30,729 bases of DNA from DASPSR01 sp035498715 (GTDB lineage Bacteria > Nitrospirota > UBA9217): contig DATJZV010000027.1 in NCBI GenBank assembly GCA_035498715.1, positions 1 through 30,729 on the forward strand, written 5' to 3'. The notes beneath the pieces are model-generated. The model was not told where the DNA came from. It did no database searches and was given only the letters and a program-made list of their open reading frames with translations. The first letter of the stretch is position 1; the number at the start of each line of letters is the position of its first letter. This document shows, one piece after another, positions 7,250-14,492 of the stretch. The translations under genes and the position numbers were made by a program.

Positions 7250-7828
7250 TCACCGAGGATGGCCAAACAGTTCTTCGTCAACCAACTGGCAGATAGTGTG
7301 ACCGAGCGTGATATGAGTTTCCTGTATCCGAGGTGTAAGCTTTGTCGGCACAATGAATGCATAATCCGCCATGTGCGCAAGCTTCCCGCCCATCCCGCCG
7401 GTTAGCACCACGGTCTTCATTCCGTTCTTCTTCGCAACGTCGATAGCCTTGATCACATTCGGAGAATTGCCGCTCGTGCTGATGCCAATCACCACATCGC
7501 CTTCATGGCCAAGGGCGGTGAGCTGTTTCGAAAAGACCTGAGAATAGTCATAGTCGTTGCTGATGCTCGTGAGCACGGCGACATCGGTGTTCAGAGCGAT
7601 GGCGGGAAGAGGCGGCCGCTCCATGAGAAATCGGTTAACGAATTCAGCTGCAATGTGCGAGGCGTCCATGGCGCTCCCGCCATTGCCAAAGATGAGCACT
7701 TTTTTCCCATCGCGGAAGGCCTGTGCAATGAGCTGAACCACCTCGATGATCTTCAGGGCGTTTTCCCGCGCGAATTTGATCTTTACCTGGGCGCTCTCTT
7801 CGAATATTTTTATTATTGTGTCCTGCAT
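7250..7828 (-). CDS. gmhA: Phosphoheptose isomerase (sedoheptulose-7-phosphate isomerase)
   Basis: 192 residues, one SIS domain, cytoplasmic. It converts sedoheptulose 7-phosphate to D-glycero-D-manno-heptose 7-phosphate, the first step of ADP-heptose synthesis for LPS core. Visible motifs are FGNGGSAMDASHIAAEF (about 47-63, with H58 and E62 as the likely metal/catalytic residues), GISTSGNSPNVIKA for phosphate binding, and QETHITLGH near the C-terminus for the remaining ligands. The ATG at 7828 matches the family N-terminus and lies about 20 bases after the predicted transcription start; a TTG at 7843 is less likely. It heads the group with the deoxyhypusine synthase-like gene. Confidence 0.92.
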   Translation of the reverse strand: MQDTIIKIFEESAQVKIKFARENALKIIEVVQLIAQAFRDGKKVLIFGNGGSAMDASHIAAEFVNRFLMERPPLPAIALNTDVAVLTSISNDYDYSQVFSKQLTALGHEGDVVIGISTSGNSPNVIKAIDVAKKNGMKTVVLTGGMGGKLAHMADYAFIVPTKLTPRIQETHITLGHTICQLVDEELFGHPR

Positions 7829-7855
7829 GTCGGTACATAACAAAAACGATGCGTG

Positions 7856-7885
7856 ATTCTATCTGATACAATAAACGGTTGTCAA
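7856..7885 (-). promoter_or_regulatory. Sigma-70-type promoter of gmhA
   Basis: TTGACA (7885-7880) and TAGAAT (7861-7856) are separated by 18 bases on the minus strand. The predicted start of transcription is close to 7849, just before the gmhA ATG. The match is strong by eye. Confidence 0.65.
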
Positions 7886-8270
7886 GATGAAAAGAGTCTA
7901 GCGAAAACCGTCAAAATGGTAAAGTCACAGTATCATGACTAACCCGTAGGGTTTTGAAGAGATCGCTCGGTAGTTATCTTTTTGTCGTACGATCCAAGGA
8001 CCGATAACAGGTTGCCAGCTTATTAGCGAAACTATTGAGTCGGCGTCGTAATCTTCTTTGCAACCAAAAGTTTTACCCGGTGACCTTCTCACCGGAACCC
8101 TGTACCTCTGTTTCCAAGAACAAAATAGTGAGTGTTCTCCCTTGAAGTATTGTCAATTAAAATGTATCGAATGAAATATTGTTTATGCTCAGTAAATCAT
8201 TGGCCCGATTCGGTTTTGAACCTCATTGGGCCGGTGCCCTATATTCCCGCCCTGAGGAGACGGAGGTTTT
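7886..8270. other. Intergenic, one small hairpin
   Basis: No gene is seen. A perfect 7-bp stem CCGGTGA/TCACCGG with a five-base loop lies at 8077-8095, without a T run on either strand. It may be a weak transcription-ending or RNA element downstream of rsmA. Confidence 0.35.
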
Positions 8271-8366
8271 ATGGCGCAAAGTGATAAGAACAAATCCAAG
8301 AGCGTGATACATATTCTTCGTACAAGTTGCGCAATTGGTGTTCAGGGGTCATGGCTTTGGTTTTAG
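8271..8366 (+). CDS. Possible 31-residue small protein or gene remnant
   Basis: The ATG follows GGAGG by four bases and opens a frame starting MAQSDKNKSKSVIHILRTSC that stops after 31 codons. The start region looks like that of a real gene, with a polar, lysine-rich N-terminus. The rest has no recognisable feature, so it may be the head of a truncated gene. It converges on rsmA. I do not recognise the sequence. Confidence 0.3.
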   Translation: MAQSDKNKSKSVIHILRTSCAIGVQGSWLWF

Positions 8367-8376
8367 GTCGTTGGAA

Positions 8377-9168
8377 TCAAGGCGATAAATGATCAGCCAA
8401 CAGGCCGAACTCCTTGACGGTCAGCGTTTCAGCACGACGGTTAAGGTCAATGCCCGTTTTGTTCAGAACCGCCGACATCTTCTCCGCAGGAACGTCCAGC
8501 TGTTTAAGGGCATTTCTGAGCGTCTTGCGGCGCTGAGAAAATGCAGCCTTTACTACTCGCACAAAATATTTTTCGTCCGAAACTGCAACTGCAGGACAGT
8601 CTCGAACCGTGAGGGTTATAACGGCAGAATTTACCTCAGGCTTCGGTGCGAATGCTCCAGGCGGCACCATGAACTCGATTCTCGGTTCTGTATAAAGTTG
8701 CACGAGCACCGAGAGGTAGCCATACTCCTTGCCGCCCGGCAGAGAAGCAATTCGCTCCGCGACTTCCTGCTGGAGCATGAGCGTGAGGGCCGTGAATTTA
8801 TTCCTACAGGCAATCAGCTTTTGAATTATCGGCGTGGAAATATTATAAGGGAGGTTGGCAACAACTTTCCATCGGTCCGAAAGCGCCTCGTAAGGATAGT
8901 CGATCGCGTCGGCCTGAACGATATCAACATTGAGAAGCATGCTGAATTCCTGCCGCAAGAGCGGAATGAGCCTCGCGTCAAGCTCAAGGGCAAGCACTTT
9001 TCTTGCCCGCGAAGCAAGCACACGCGTGAGGTGGCCGAGCCCCGGTCCGATCTCGAGCACCAGGTCCTCGGGTCCGACGCGCGCAGCGTCTGCAATCTTT
9101 CTGAGATAGTTTGGGTCCTTGAGAAAGTTCTGACCCAGAGATTTTTTTGCCCGGATAGTATTGTCCAT
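8377..9168 (-). CDS. rsmA: 16S rRNA (adenine1518-N6/adenine1519-N6)-dimethyltransferase
   Basis: 263 residues, normal for RsmA/KsgA. It dimethylates two adjacent adenosines in helix 45 of 16S rRNA during late 30S assembly. Motifs in order: KKSLGQNFL at 8-16, SAM-binding EIGPGLGHLT at 39-48, acidic LELDARL, QADAID, catalytic NLPYNIS at 105-111, and the C-terminal helical domain with FSQRRKTLRNAL. The ATG at 9168 fits the family N-terminus, though no strong ribosome site is visible. It follows the dppC-like gene after 144 bases, so it may have its own promoter. Confidence 0.95.
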   Translation of the reverse strand: MDNTIRAKKSLGQNFLKDPNYLRKIADAARVGPEDLVLEIGPGLGHLTRVLASRARKVLALELDARLIPLLRQEFSMLLNVDIVQADAIDYPYEALSDRWKVVANLPYNISTPIIQKLIACRNKFTALTLMLQQEVAERIASLPGGKEYGYLSVLVQLYTEPRIEFMVPPGAFAPKPEVNSAVITLTVRDCPAVAVSDEKYFVRVVKAAFSQRRKTLRNALKQLDVPAEKMSAVLNKTGIDLNRRAETLTVKEFGLLADHLSP

Positions 9169-9312
9169 GGATTCAACGAGCCAACATGCAAAGAGACCGA
9201 TAACGTATCACCTGATTTAGCGACTTGCACGTATAAAGATAATTTGGTGAAACTTGCGCTTTAACTCGGATTTGTTTAATACATGCTTATCCCTGATGAA
9301 TTGGCGATTAAG

Positions 9313-10149
9313 TTAAACCTCCAGCCTCGGATCAAGCTTGTCACGCAGAAAGTCTCCGAGGATGTTAAAGCTTATCACCGTGATACTGATGGCAAGGCCC
9401 GGGAAGATCACCATCCAGGGCGCTGAGTTGATGTAGGCGCGGTTCAAACTGATCATCGAGCCCCAAGTAGGGGTGGGGGGCTGGACTCCGAGTCCGAGGA
9501 AGGAAAGGGCTGCTTCGAGCAGAATGAACCCGCCCACGCGCAGGCTGCCGGCCACGAGTATCAAGGGGAGCGCGTTCGGCAGGATGTGCTTATAGAGAAT
9601 TCTTGAGGGTCTCGCGCCGAGAGCGCGTGATGCTTCCACATACGTCTGCTCCTTGAGCGAAAGCGTTAAGCCGCGCACGAGGCGGGCGAACCCTGCCCAT
9701 CCAACGAGCGTAATCGCTAGCATCGCTGAGACGAGTCCCGGTGGCATAACAGCACTGATTCCAATAGCGAGCAAAAGGCTCGGAAAGGCAAGGAAAATGT
9801 CGAATATTTGCGAGAGAATGATGTCTGCCCTTCCGCCGAAATATCCGGCAATCAAGCCGAAAAAAACGCCGATGCAGAGCGATAGTGCCGATGCAATAAT
9901 CGCGACGGCGAGAGATATGCGTGTCCCGTACACTATGCGCGAGAAGATATCCCTCCCCTTGCTGTCCGTTCCCAGGAGATGTGCCTTGCTTGGCGGTTGC
10001 TTCAGACTGTCGAGGTCCATGGCAAGCGGATCTTGGGGAGCGAGATAGGGCCCAGCGATCGCCGTGAGAACGAGTAGAATGAGCAAAATCACTGCGATTA
10101 GAGCGGGCGCATTCCTGGTTAGATCTTTAAGCGTTATATTATTAAGCAT
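9313..10149 (-). CDS. DppC/OppC-type ABC transporter permease
   Basis: 278 residues. The N-terminal transmembrane helix (about 14-34) is followed by the family's HLLGTDSKGRDIFSRIVYGTRISL and five more helices. The EAA loop EASRALGARPSRILYKHILP contacts the ATPase. This is one half of the inner-membrane channel of a dipeptide/oligopeptide/nickel-type importer. It is 24 bases from the dppB-like gene, so the two form a permease pair. No matching ATPase or binding protein is in the window; these must be supplied from elsewhere. Substrate cannot be judged. Confidence 0.9.
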   Translation of the reverse strand: MLNNITLKDLTRNAPALIAVILLILLVLTAIAGPYLAPQDPLAMDLDSLKQPPSKAHLLGTDSKGRDIFSRIVYGTRISLAVAIIASALSLCIGVFFGLIAGYFGGRADIILSQIFDIFLAFPSLLLAIGISAVMPPGLVSAMLAITLVGWAGFARLVRGLTLSLKEQTYVEASRALGARPSRILYKHILPNALPLILVAGSLRVGGFILLEAALSFLGLGVQPPTPTWGSMISLNRAYINSAPWMVIFPGLAISITVISFNILGDFLRDKLDPRLEV

Positions 10150-10173
10150 AATCGTTCGGCTATTGTATCTTCT

Positions 10174-11109
10174 CTATTCTGCTCCTTTAATCCTCACCCG
10201 AGGATCGAGAAAGTGATATGAGATGTCCACGAGCAAGTTGATGCTCACAAATACCACCGCCCCGAAGAGCACTACTCCCATGATAACTGGGTAATCCCGC
10301 TTTAGAATTCCTTCAAGTGCGTACCGGCCGAGTCCGTCCCACCCGAAGATGGTCTCGGTAAGAACAGCACCGTTTAAATATGAGCCGAGGTCAAGGCCGA
10401 TGAGCGTTACCACCGGGATGAGCGAGTTCTTGAGCGCGTGCTTGAGCACAACGTTGGCTTCGGACAAACCCTTGGCACGAGCTGATACTACATAGGGCTG
10501 CGAGAGCGACTCAAGCATAGCTGAACGCGTAACCCGCGTAATGTATGAAAGTGAGAATGTTCCGAGCGTTATAGCCGGAAGGACGATGTAAACAAGATTC
10601 CCTTTGCCCATGCCGGACGGTGGGAGCCACCGCAGATAGAAGGCGAACACGAGCATGAGCGCAAGGCCGAGCCAGAAAACGGGGATAGAGATGCCGCTGA
10701 CCGATATGAGCGTCACGACCCGGTCCCAGCCAGTTCCACGCTTTACTGCCGCGAACACGCCCATGCCGACGCCGATGATCGAAGCGAAGAGCAGTGCCGC
10801 AAGCGCAAGCTTGACGGTGTTCGGAAACTTCTCAAGCAGATCATCTGCGATCTTCCTGTTCGTGTAGTATGAGCGGCCGAGCTCTCCGGTGGTGAGAAGC
10901 TTCAAATATCCAACATACTGAAGGGGAAGTGGCCTGTCCTGGCCGAGCTCGGCGCGTATACGCGCGATGGTCTCGGGACTGGCCCGTTCGCCTGCCATTC
11001 CTGCAACCGGGTCTCCAGGCAGGGACCGCATCAGGATAAAGGTGATAAGCGTGATGCCGAGAAGGGTAGGGATGAAGAGAAGAATCCTTTTCAGAAGATA
11101 GAACAACAT
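10174..11109 (-). CDS. DppB/OppB-type ABC transporter permease
   Basis: About 311 residues from the ATG at 11109; a GTG at 11166 would add 19 residues not typical of the family. Hallmarks are MLFYLLKRILLFIPTLLGIT at the start, LPGDPV, LGQDRPLPLQYVGYL, a periplasmic loop, and the EAA-type loop with YVVSARAKGLSEANVVLKHA. The C-terminal DPRVRIKG is typical. It partners the dppC-like protein. It begins 65 bases after tupC, so read-through from the tungstate operon is possible. Confidence 0.9.
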   Translation of the reverse strand: MLFYLLKRILLFIPTLLGITLITFILMRSLPGDPVAGMAGERASPETIARIRAELGQDRPLPLQYVGYLKLLTTGELGRSYYTNRKIADDLLEKFPNTVKLALAALLFASIIGVGMGVFAAVKRGTGWDRVVTLISVSGISIPVFWLGLALMLVFAFYLRWLPPSGMGKGNLVYIVLPAITLGTFSLSYITRVTRSAMLESLSQPYVVSARAKGLSEANVVLKHALKNSLIPVVTLIGLDLGSYLNGAVLTETIFGWDGLGRYALEGILKRDYPVIMGVVLFGAVVFVSINLLVDISYHFLDPRVRIKGAE

Positions 11110-11174
11110 GATTACAGAGAATCTTACACAATCTTGGAAAAAACCGCAACCAGTAAAAAGTCGCACTGCATACT

Positions 11175-11831
11175 TTACGGCGATGGCATGTTCTCAATCC
11201 TTCCGTGTTTCATGACCAACAAGCGGTCGCCGAGCCGTTCGGCCTGCTCCCGGTCATGGGTGGTCATGATAACCGTGGTGCGGCCATCCTTCTTCATTGC
11301 GTGCACGATCGATTCGATGATCTCGGTGTTTTCCTGGTCCACGGACGCCGTCGGCTCGTCAAGGAAGAGTATCTCGGGCTCGATGATGAGCGCCCGGGCG
11401 ATGCCGAGCCGCTGTGTCTCGCCGCTCGAAAGGGTCAGCGCGTGCTGCTTCTTTTTATGCTCGAGGCCAACGAAGGCAAGAGTTCTGGCGACCTGCTGTT
11501 CGATATCTCCATGAAGAGCGCCCCGGATCATGAGGCCGTATGCCACGTTCCTGAAGACCGTAGTATTGAAAACGCCGATCCGGGGCAGTACCAGGGTTAT
11601 CCGCCGCCTGAGGCTCATATCCTGCTGGAGGGGAGTATTCCCTGCCGTGAATCCTATCTCTCCGCTGTCTGGACTCTCGAGCAGGGCGCAGATCCTGAGG
11701 AAGGTAGACTTGCCGCTACCGTTTGCTCCCATCAATACGTACGTTATGTTTTTATCAAAGCAAAAGGAACAGCCCTCCAGGATAGCCCTCCCCTGGTACG
11801 CTTTCATTATATGCGAAACCGAAAGTATCAT
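11175..11831 (-). CDS. tupC: Tungstate ABC transporter, ATP-binding subunit
   Basis: 218 residues, one ABC ATPase domain on the cytoplasmic face of the TupB channel. Walker A is GANGSGKS (35-42), the signature LSSGETQRLGIARAL, Walker B EILFLDEPTASVD and the switch histidine in TTHD. At the Q-loop position the sequence reads TLVLPRIGVF, with Pro83 where a glutamine is normally expected. The ATG overlaps the tupB stop as ATGA, so the two are translationally coupled. Assignment to tungstate rests on the neighbouring tupB and tupA genes; the sequence alone would fit molybdate or phosphate-type importers less well. Confidence 0.88.
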   Translation of the reverse strand: MILSVSHIMKAYQGRAILEGCSFCFDKNITYVLMGANGSGKSTFLRICALLESPDSGEIGFTAGNTPLQQDMSLRRRITLVLPRIGVFNTTVFRNVAYGLMIRGALHGDIEQQVARTLAFVGLEHKKKQHALTLSSGETQRLGIARALIIEPEILFLDEPTASVDQENTEIIESIVHAMKKDGRTTVIMTTHDREQAERLGDRLLVMKHGRIENMPSP

Positions 11832-12532
11832 GCCTTATTGGCCATTCCTTTTTTCTGGATGACATGGAGCAGGACGTTTATAACGAATGAAATCGACAGA
11901 AGGATAATGCCCAGAGCAAGGGCTAGTTCGAAATTTCCCTTGTCTGTCTCAAGGGCTATGGTGGTAGTCATGACACGGGTATAACCTGCGATGTTACCAC
12001 CCACGATGAGGATTGCTCCCACTTCTGCCATGACCCTGCCGAATGCGGCGATAACGGCGGACATAATTCCATATCGCGCTTCCTTGATGATCGTAATGGT
12101 CGTCTGGCCGGGTGTCGCGCCTAGGGTGGTCGCAGCCTGCTTAATGATCGGATCAATATTAACAATAGCCGAGTGGCAGAGGGATGCTATGATCGGGAAG
12201 GCCAGGATCGTCTGGGCTAAGATCATGGCGGGGGGGCTATAGAGAAGCCCCATAAACCCCAGCGGCCCTTTGCGAGATAAGAGAAGATAGACGAAAAGGC
12301 CGACTACGACAGGTGGCAGACCCATGAGGGTATTCATCACACTTACAGATGTCGACTGGCCTGGAAAGCGTGATAGGCCGAGTATTGCTCCTGTTGGAAG
12401 CCCGAAAAGGGTCGCCATAACCAGGGCCAGACCGGATACCTTGAGGGAAAGAAAGATGATGCCAAAAAGCTCGGGGTTAAGATGAAGGATAAGGGAGAAT
12501 GCTTTTATCAAGCCGCTAATAAAGGAGTCCAT
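11828..12532 (-). CDS. tupB: Tungstate ABC transporter, permease
   Basis: 234 residues with five or six transmembrane segments. The EAA loop IKQAATTLGATPGQTTITII is followed by RYGIMSAVIAAFGRVMAEVGAILIVGGN, a segment very typical of TupB-type permeases, and by YTRVMTTTIALETDKGNFELAL. It forms the inner-membrane channel with TupC. The ATG at 12532 is preceded by a hairpin-forming repeat that separates it from tupA, and its last codon overlaps the start of tupC. Confidence 0.92.
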   Translation of the reverse strand: MDSFISGLIKAFSLILHLNPELFGIIFLSLKVSGLALVMATLFGLPTGAILGLSRFPGQSTSVSVMNTLMGLPPVVVGLFVYLLLSRKGPLGFMGLLYSPPAMILAQTILAFPIIASLCHSAIVNIDPIIKQAATTLGATPGQTTITIIKEARYGIMSAVIAAFGRVMAEVGAILIVGGNIAGYTRVMTTTIALETDKGNFELALALGIILLSISFVINVLLHVIQKKGMANKA

Positions 12533-12574
12533 AGTTCAATGAGAGTGTAAAAAGCAGAGAAATAAGAAAAAAAA

Positions 12575-12660
12575 TGTCATTGCGAGGAGTGCAGCGGCGA
12601 CGCAATCCTGGACCATTAAAGCCGAAATCACGGCGCTCTTGCCGGTAGCTCGCAATGACA
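12575..12660. repeat. 86-bp element with 12-bp terminal inverted repeats
   Basis: TGTCATTGCGAG at 12575-12586 and its exact reverse complement CTCGCAATGACA at 12649-12660 bound a GC-rich core, in AT-rich flanks. This resembles the widespread dispersed palindromic repeats starting GTCATTGCGAG seen in many bacterial genomes. It lies between tupA and tupB inside the operon and could attenuate or stabilise the transcript. Confidence 0.8.
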
Positions 12661-12685
12661 AAAAAATTATTTTAAATATATATTC

Positions 12686-13516
12686 CTACTTCGCGTTCGG
12701 TGTAAAAAGCTGATTCCCGTTTTTGTCCTTGAATGAGGCGATCGTATCCTGACCCTCCTTGGAAATGATCCAGTTCACGAACTCCATGGCCTCTTTGTAT
12801 TTCACGGTTTTGAATTTTTCGGGGTTCACGGCCATGACACCATACTGGTTGAACAGTGTCGGGTCGCCTTCGAGAACGATGATCATATCCAGCTTATCCT
12901 TATCTATGGTGGCGAGCCAGGTGCCCCGGTCCGTGAGCGTGTACGCACGCTTTTCGTCCGCGATCCGCTGAGTCTTTTCCATCCCCTGCCCGACCTCAAG
13001 ATACCACTTCTGGCCCGTTGGTTCAATGCCTGCTTTTTTCCAGATCGAGAGCTCCTTGGTGTGGGTGCCAGATTTGTCTCCCCGCGAGACAAAGAGGGCA
13101 CCGGACTCACCGATGTTCTTAAAGGCATCAATTGCCGATTTTACTCCCTTGATCTTCGCCGGATCACTTGTCGGACCGATGATGACGAAGTCATTGTACA
13201 TCACATCATGACGGTTCACGAAGAAGCCTTCTTCGACAGCCTTGAGTTCCTGTTCCTTGGCATGGACAAAGACGAAATCTGCATCACCACGCTTCCCGAT
13301 CTCGATGGCAGCACCGGTACCCACGGCGACCACATCAATTTTTATACCGGTCTTCTTCTCGAAGATCGGAAGAATAAAATCAAAAAATCCGGAATTTTGG
13401 GTGCTCGTCGTTGACGCGCAGCGGATGCGCGTTTCGGCGGCTGCAGGGGCTGTGACCGCAACGAACAGGTTAAAGCAGACCATCAATATCGCCACCATCC
13501 CTTTGAATAATCTCAT
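12686..13516 (-). CDS. tupA: Tungstate ABC transporter, periplasmic binding protein
   Basis: 276 residues. Signal peptide 1-27 (AILMVCFNLFVAV core, cut after AAA). The mature protein begins close to the oxyanion-binding ASTTSTQNSGFFD (about 34-46), followed by VVAVGTGAAIEIGKRGDADFVFVHA and FVSRGDKSGTHTKE, motifs characteristic of TupA-type binding proteins. It delivers tungstate to TupBC. The ATG at 13516 follows GAGGAGG by seven bases. It is 28 bases after the paralogue at 13545-14324, so both are probably on one transcript from the promoter near 14370. Confidence 0.92.
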   Translation of the reverse strand: MRLFKGMVAILMVCFNLFVAVTAPAAAETRIRCASTTSTQNSGFFDFILPIFEKKTGIKIDVVAVGTGAAIEIGKRGDADFVFVHAKEQELKAVEEGFFVNRHDVMYNDFVIIGPTSDPAKIKGVKSAIDAFKNIGESGALFVSRGDKSGTHTKELSIWKKAGIEPTGQKWYLEVGQGMEKTQRIADEKRAYTLTDRGTWLATIDKDKLDMIIVLEGDPTLFNQYGVMAVNPEKFKTVKYKEAMEFVNWIISKEGQDTIASFKDKNGNQLFTPNAK

Positions 13517-13544
13517 TTAAATTCCTCCTCTTTCATCGTGATCA

Positions 13545-14324
13545 TTATTTTTTCCTCATCACCGACGGGACTGCGTCGGGAGTAAACAGGCGGGTGCCGT
13601 GCTTAATGTATTTGGCGATGACCGACTGGCCCTCAGGCGATGTCACAAAGGCAATGAAATCCATGGCCTCACGGTATCGGACAGCGGGGAAGCGGCCGGG
13701 ATTGACTGCGATGACACTGTACCGATTATTGAGCGCCGGATCGCCCTGCAGGAGGATCGACAAAGCAATCCTCTTCTGGTAGTTCAGGAAGGTCCCAATG
13801 TCTGCGAGCGTATAGGCCTTCTTCTGGCTCGCTATGAGCAGCGTATCGCTCATTTTATCGCCGGTTTCAAAATACCAGCCTTTGCCCTTGGGGTTGATCC
13901 CTGCGTCATCCCACAGGTCCAGCTCCTTGATGTTCGTACCGGAATCATCTCCCCGGGACACGAAGGGAGAACCTGTTTCGGCGATGAGGTCCAGAGCTTC
14001 TGTCGCTTTTTTTGTCCCCTTGATCCGTGCCGGGTCTTTTGCCGGGCCAGCGATGACAAAGGTATTGTGCATGACCTCTCGCCTGTTTGTGCCGTACCCT
14101 TCGGCAACGAATTTCTCTTCACGGAAGGGGTCATGGACAAAGAGCATGTCAGCTTCGCCCTTCTTCGCAATCCGCATAGCTTTTCCGGTGCCCACCGCGA
14201 TGACCTCGACCGTCACACCGTAATGTGTTGACTTTTCGTAGGCCGGGATGAGGATGTCGAAGAGTCCCGAGTTCTGAGTGCTGGTGGTCGAGGCTATGAT
14301 GAGCGTTCCATTCTTTTTCTTCAT
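13545..14324 (-). CDS. TupA-like tungstate-binding protein without a signal peptide
   Basis: 259 residues. It keeps the same ligand motifs as the neighbouring TupA: ASTTSTQNSGLFD, VIAVGTGKAMRIAKKGEADML and FVSRGDDSGTNIKE, and the same domain length. The N-terminus, however, is MKKKNGTLIIASTTS: the mature domain starts at once, with no hydrophobic export sequence. An upstream GTG at 14372 adds only FTLQYFYISYCEVKA, not a signal peptide. The ATG at 14324 has GAGG nine bases upstream. It may be a cytoplasmic oxyanion-binding or sensing protein, or an exported protein that lost its leader. It heads the tup operon and is divergent from a LysR gene. Confidence 0.85.
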   Translation of the reverse strand: MKKKNGTLIIASTTSTQNSGLFDILIPAYEKSTHYGVTVEVIAVGTGKAMRIAKKGEADMLFVHDPFREEKFVAEGYGTNRREVMHNTFVIAGPAKDPARIKGTKKATEALDLIAETGSPFVSRGDDSGTNIKELDLWDDAGINPKGKGWYFETGDKMSDTLLIASQKKAYTLADIGTFLNYQKRIALSILLQGDPALNNRYSVIAVNPGRFPAVRYREAMDFIAFVTSPEGQSVIAKYIKHGTRLFTPDAVPSVMRKK

Positions 14325-14337
14325 GGCTTTAACCTCA

Positions 14338-14360
14338 CAATATGATATATAAAAATATTG
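14338..14360. promoter_or_regulatory. Candidate operator over the tup promoter
   Basis: CAATAT and ATATTG form a perfect 6-bp inverted repeat with 11 bases between, the spacing common for LysR-type sites. It overlaps the -10 region and transcription start of the predicted tup promoter. Site function is inferred from position only. Confidence 0.4.
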
Positions 14361-14385
14361 TAGTGTGAACACAACTAAAAGTAAA
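14357..14385 (-). promoter_or_regulatory. Promoter of the tup operon
   Basis: TTTACT and TACAAT with 17 bases between, reading on the minus strand, about 33 bases before the TupA-like start. A second candidate, TTGTCA-16-TATGAT, lies further upstream. Confidence 0.5.
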
Positions 14386-14407
14386 ATGCATTTAATTCAT
14401 ATCATAC

Positions 14408-14422
14408 ATGAATGATATTCAT
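14408..14422. promoter_or_regulatory. Candidate operator, perfect palindrome
   Basis: ATGAAT-GAT-ATTCAT is a perfect 6-bp inverted repeat. It abuts the -35 box of the lysR promoter and lies between the two divergent promoters, a classic place for a LysR activator or autorepressor site. Confidence 0.45.
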
Positions 14423-14450
14423 TGACAATACAGGCACCGCTGTATAGAAT
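14422..14450 (+). promoter_or_regulatory. Promoter of the LysR gene
   Basis: TTGACA (14422-14427) and TAGAAT (14445-14450) are separated by exactly 17 bases. The transcript would start near 14457, leaving about 36 bases before the chosen ATG at 14493. Confidence 0.7.
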
Positions 14451-14492
14451 TATTGAATTCGCGAACTCATGCGAGGTTGGGGAAGAATTCTT

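Noticed and set aside
8077..8095. Perfect 7-bp hairpin as a terminator for rsmA
   Set aside because: No T run follows on either strand and it lies nearly 300 bases past the rsmA stop.
8389..9264. Long plus-strand frame (about 290 codons)
   Set aside because: It is opposite rsmA, whose motifs are unambiguous; the plus-strand translation is rich in Arg and Cys with no family pattern.
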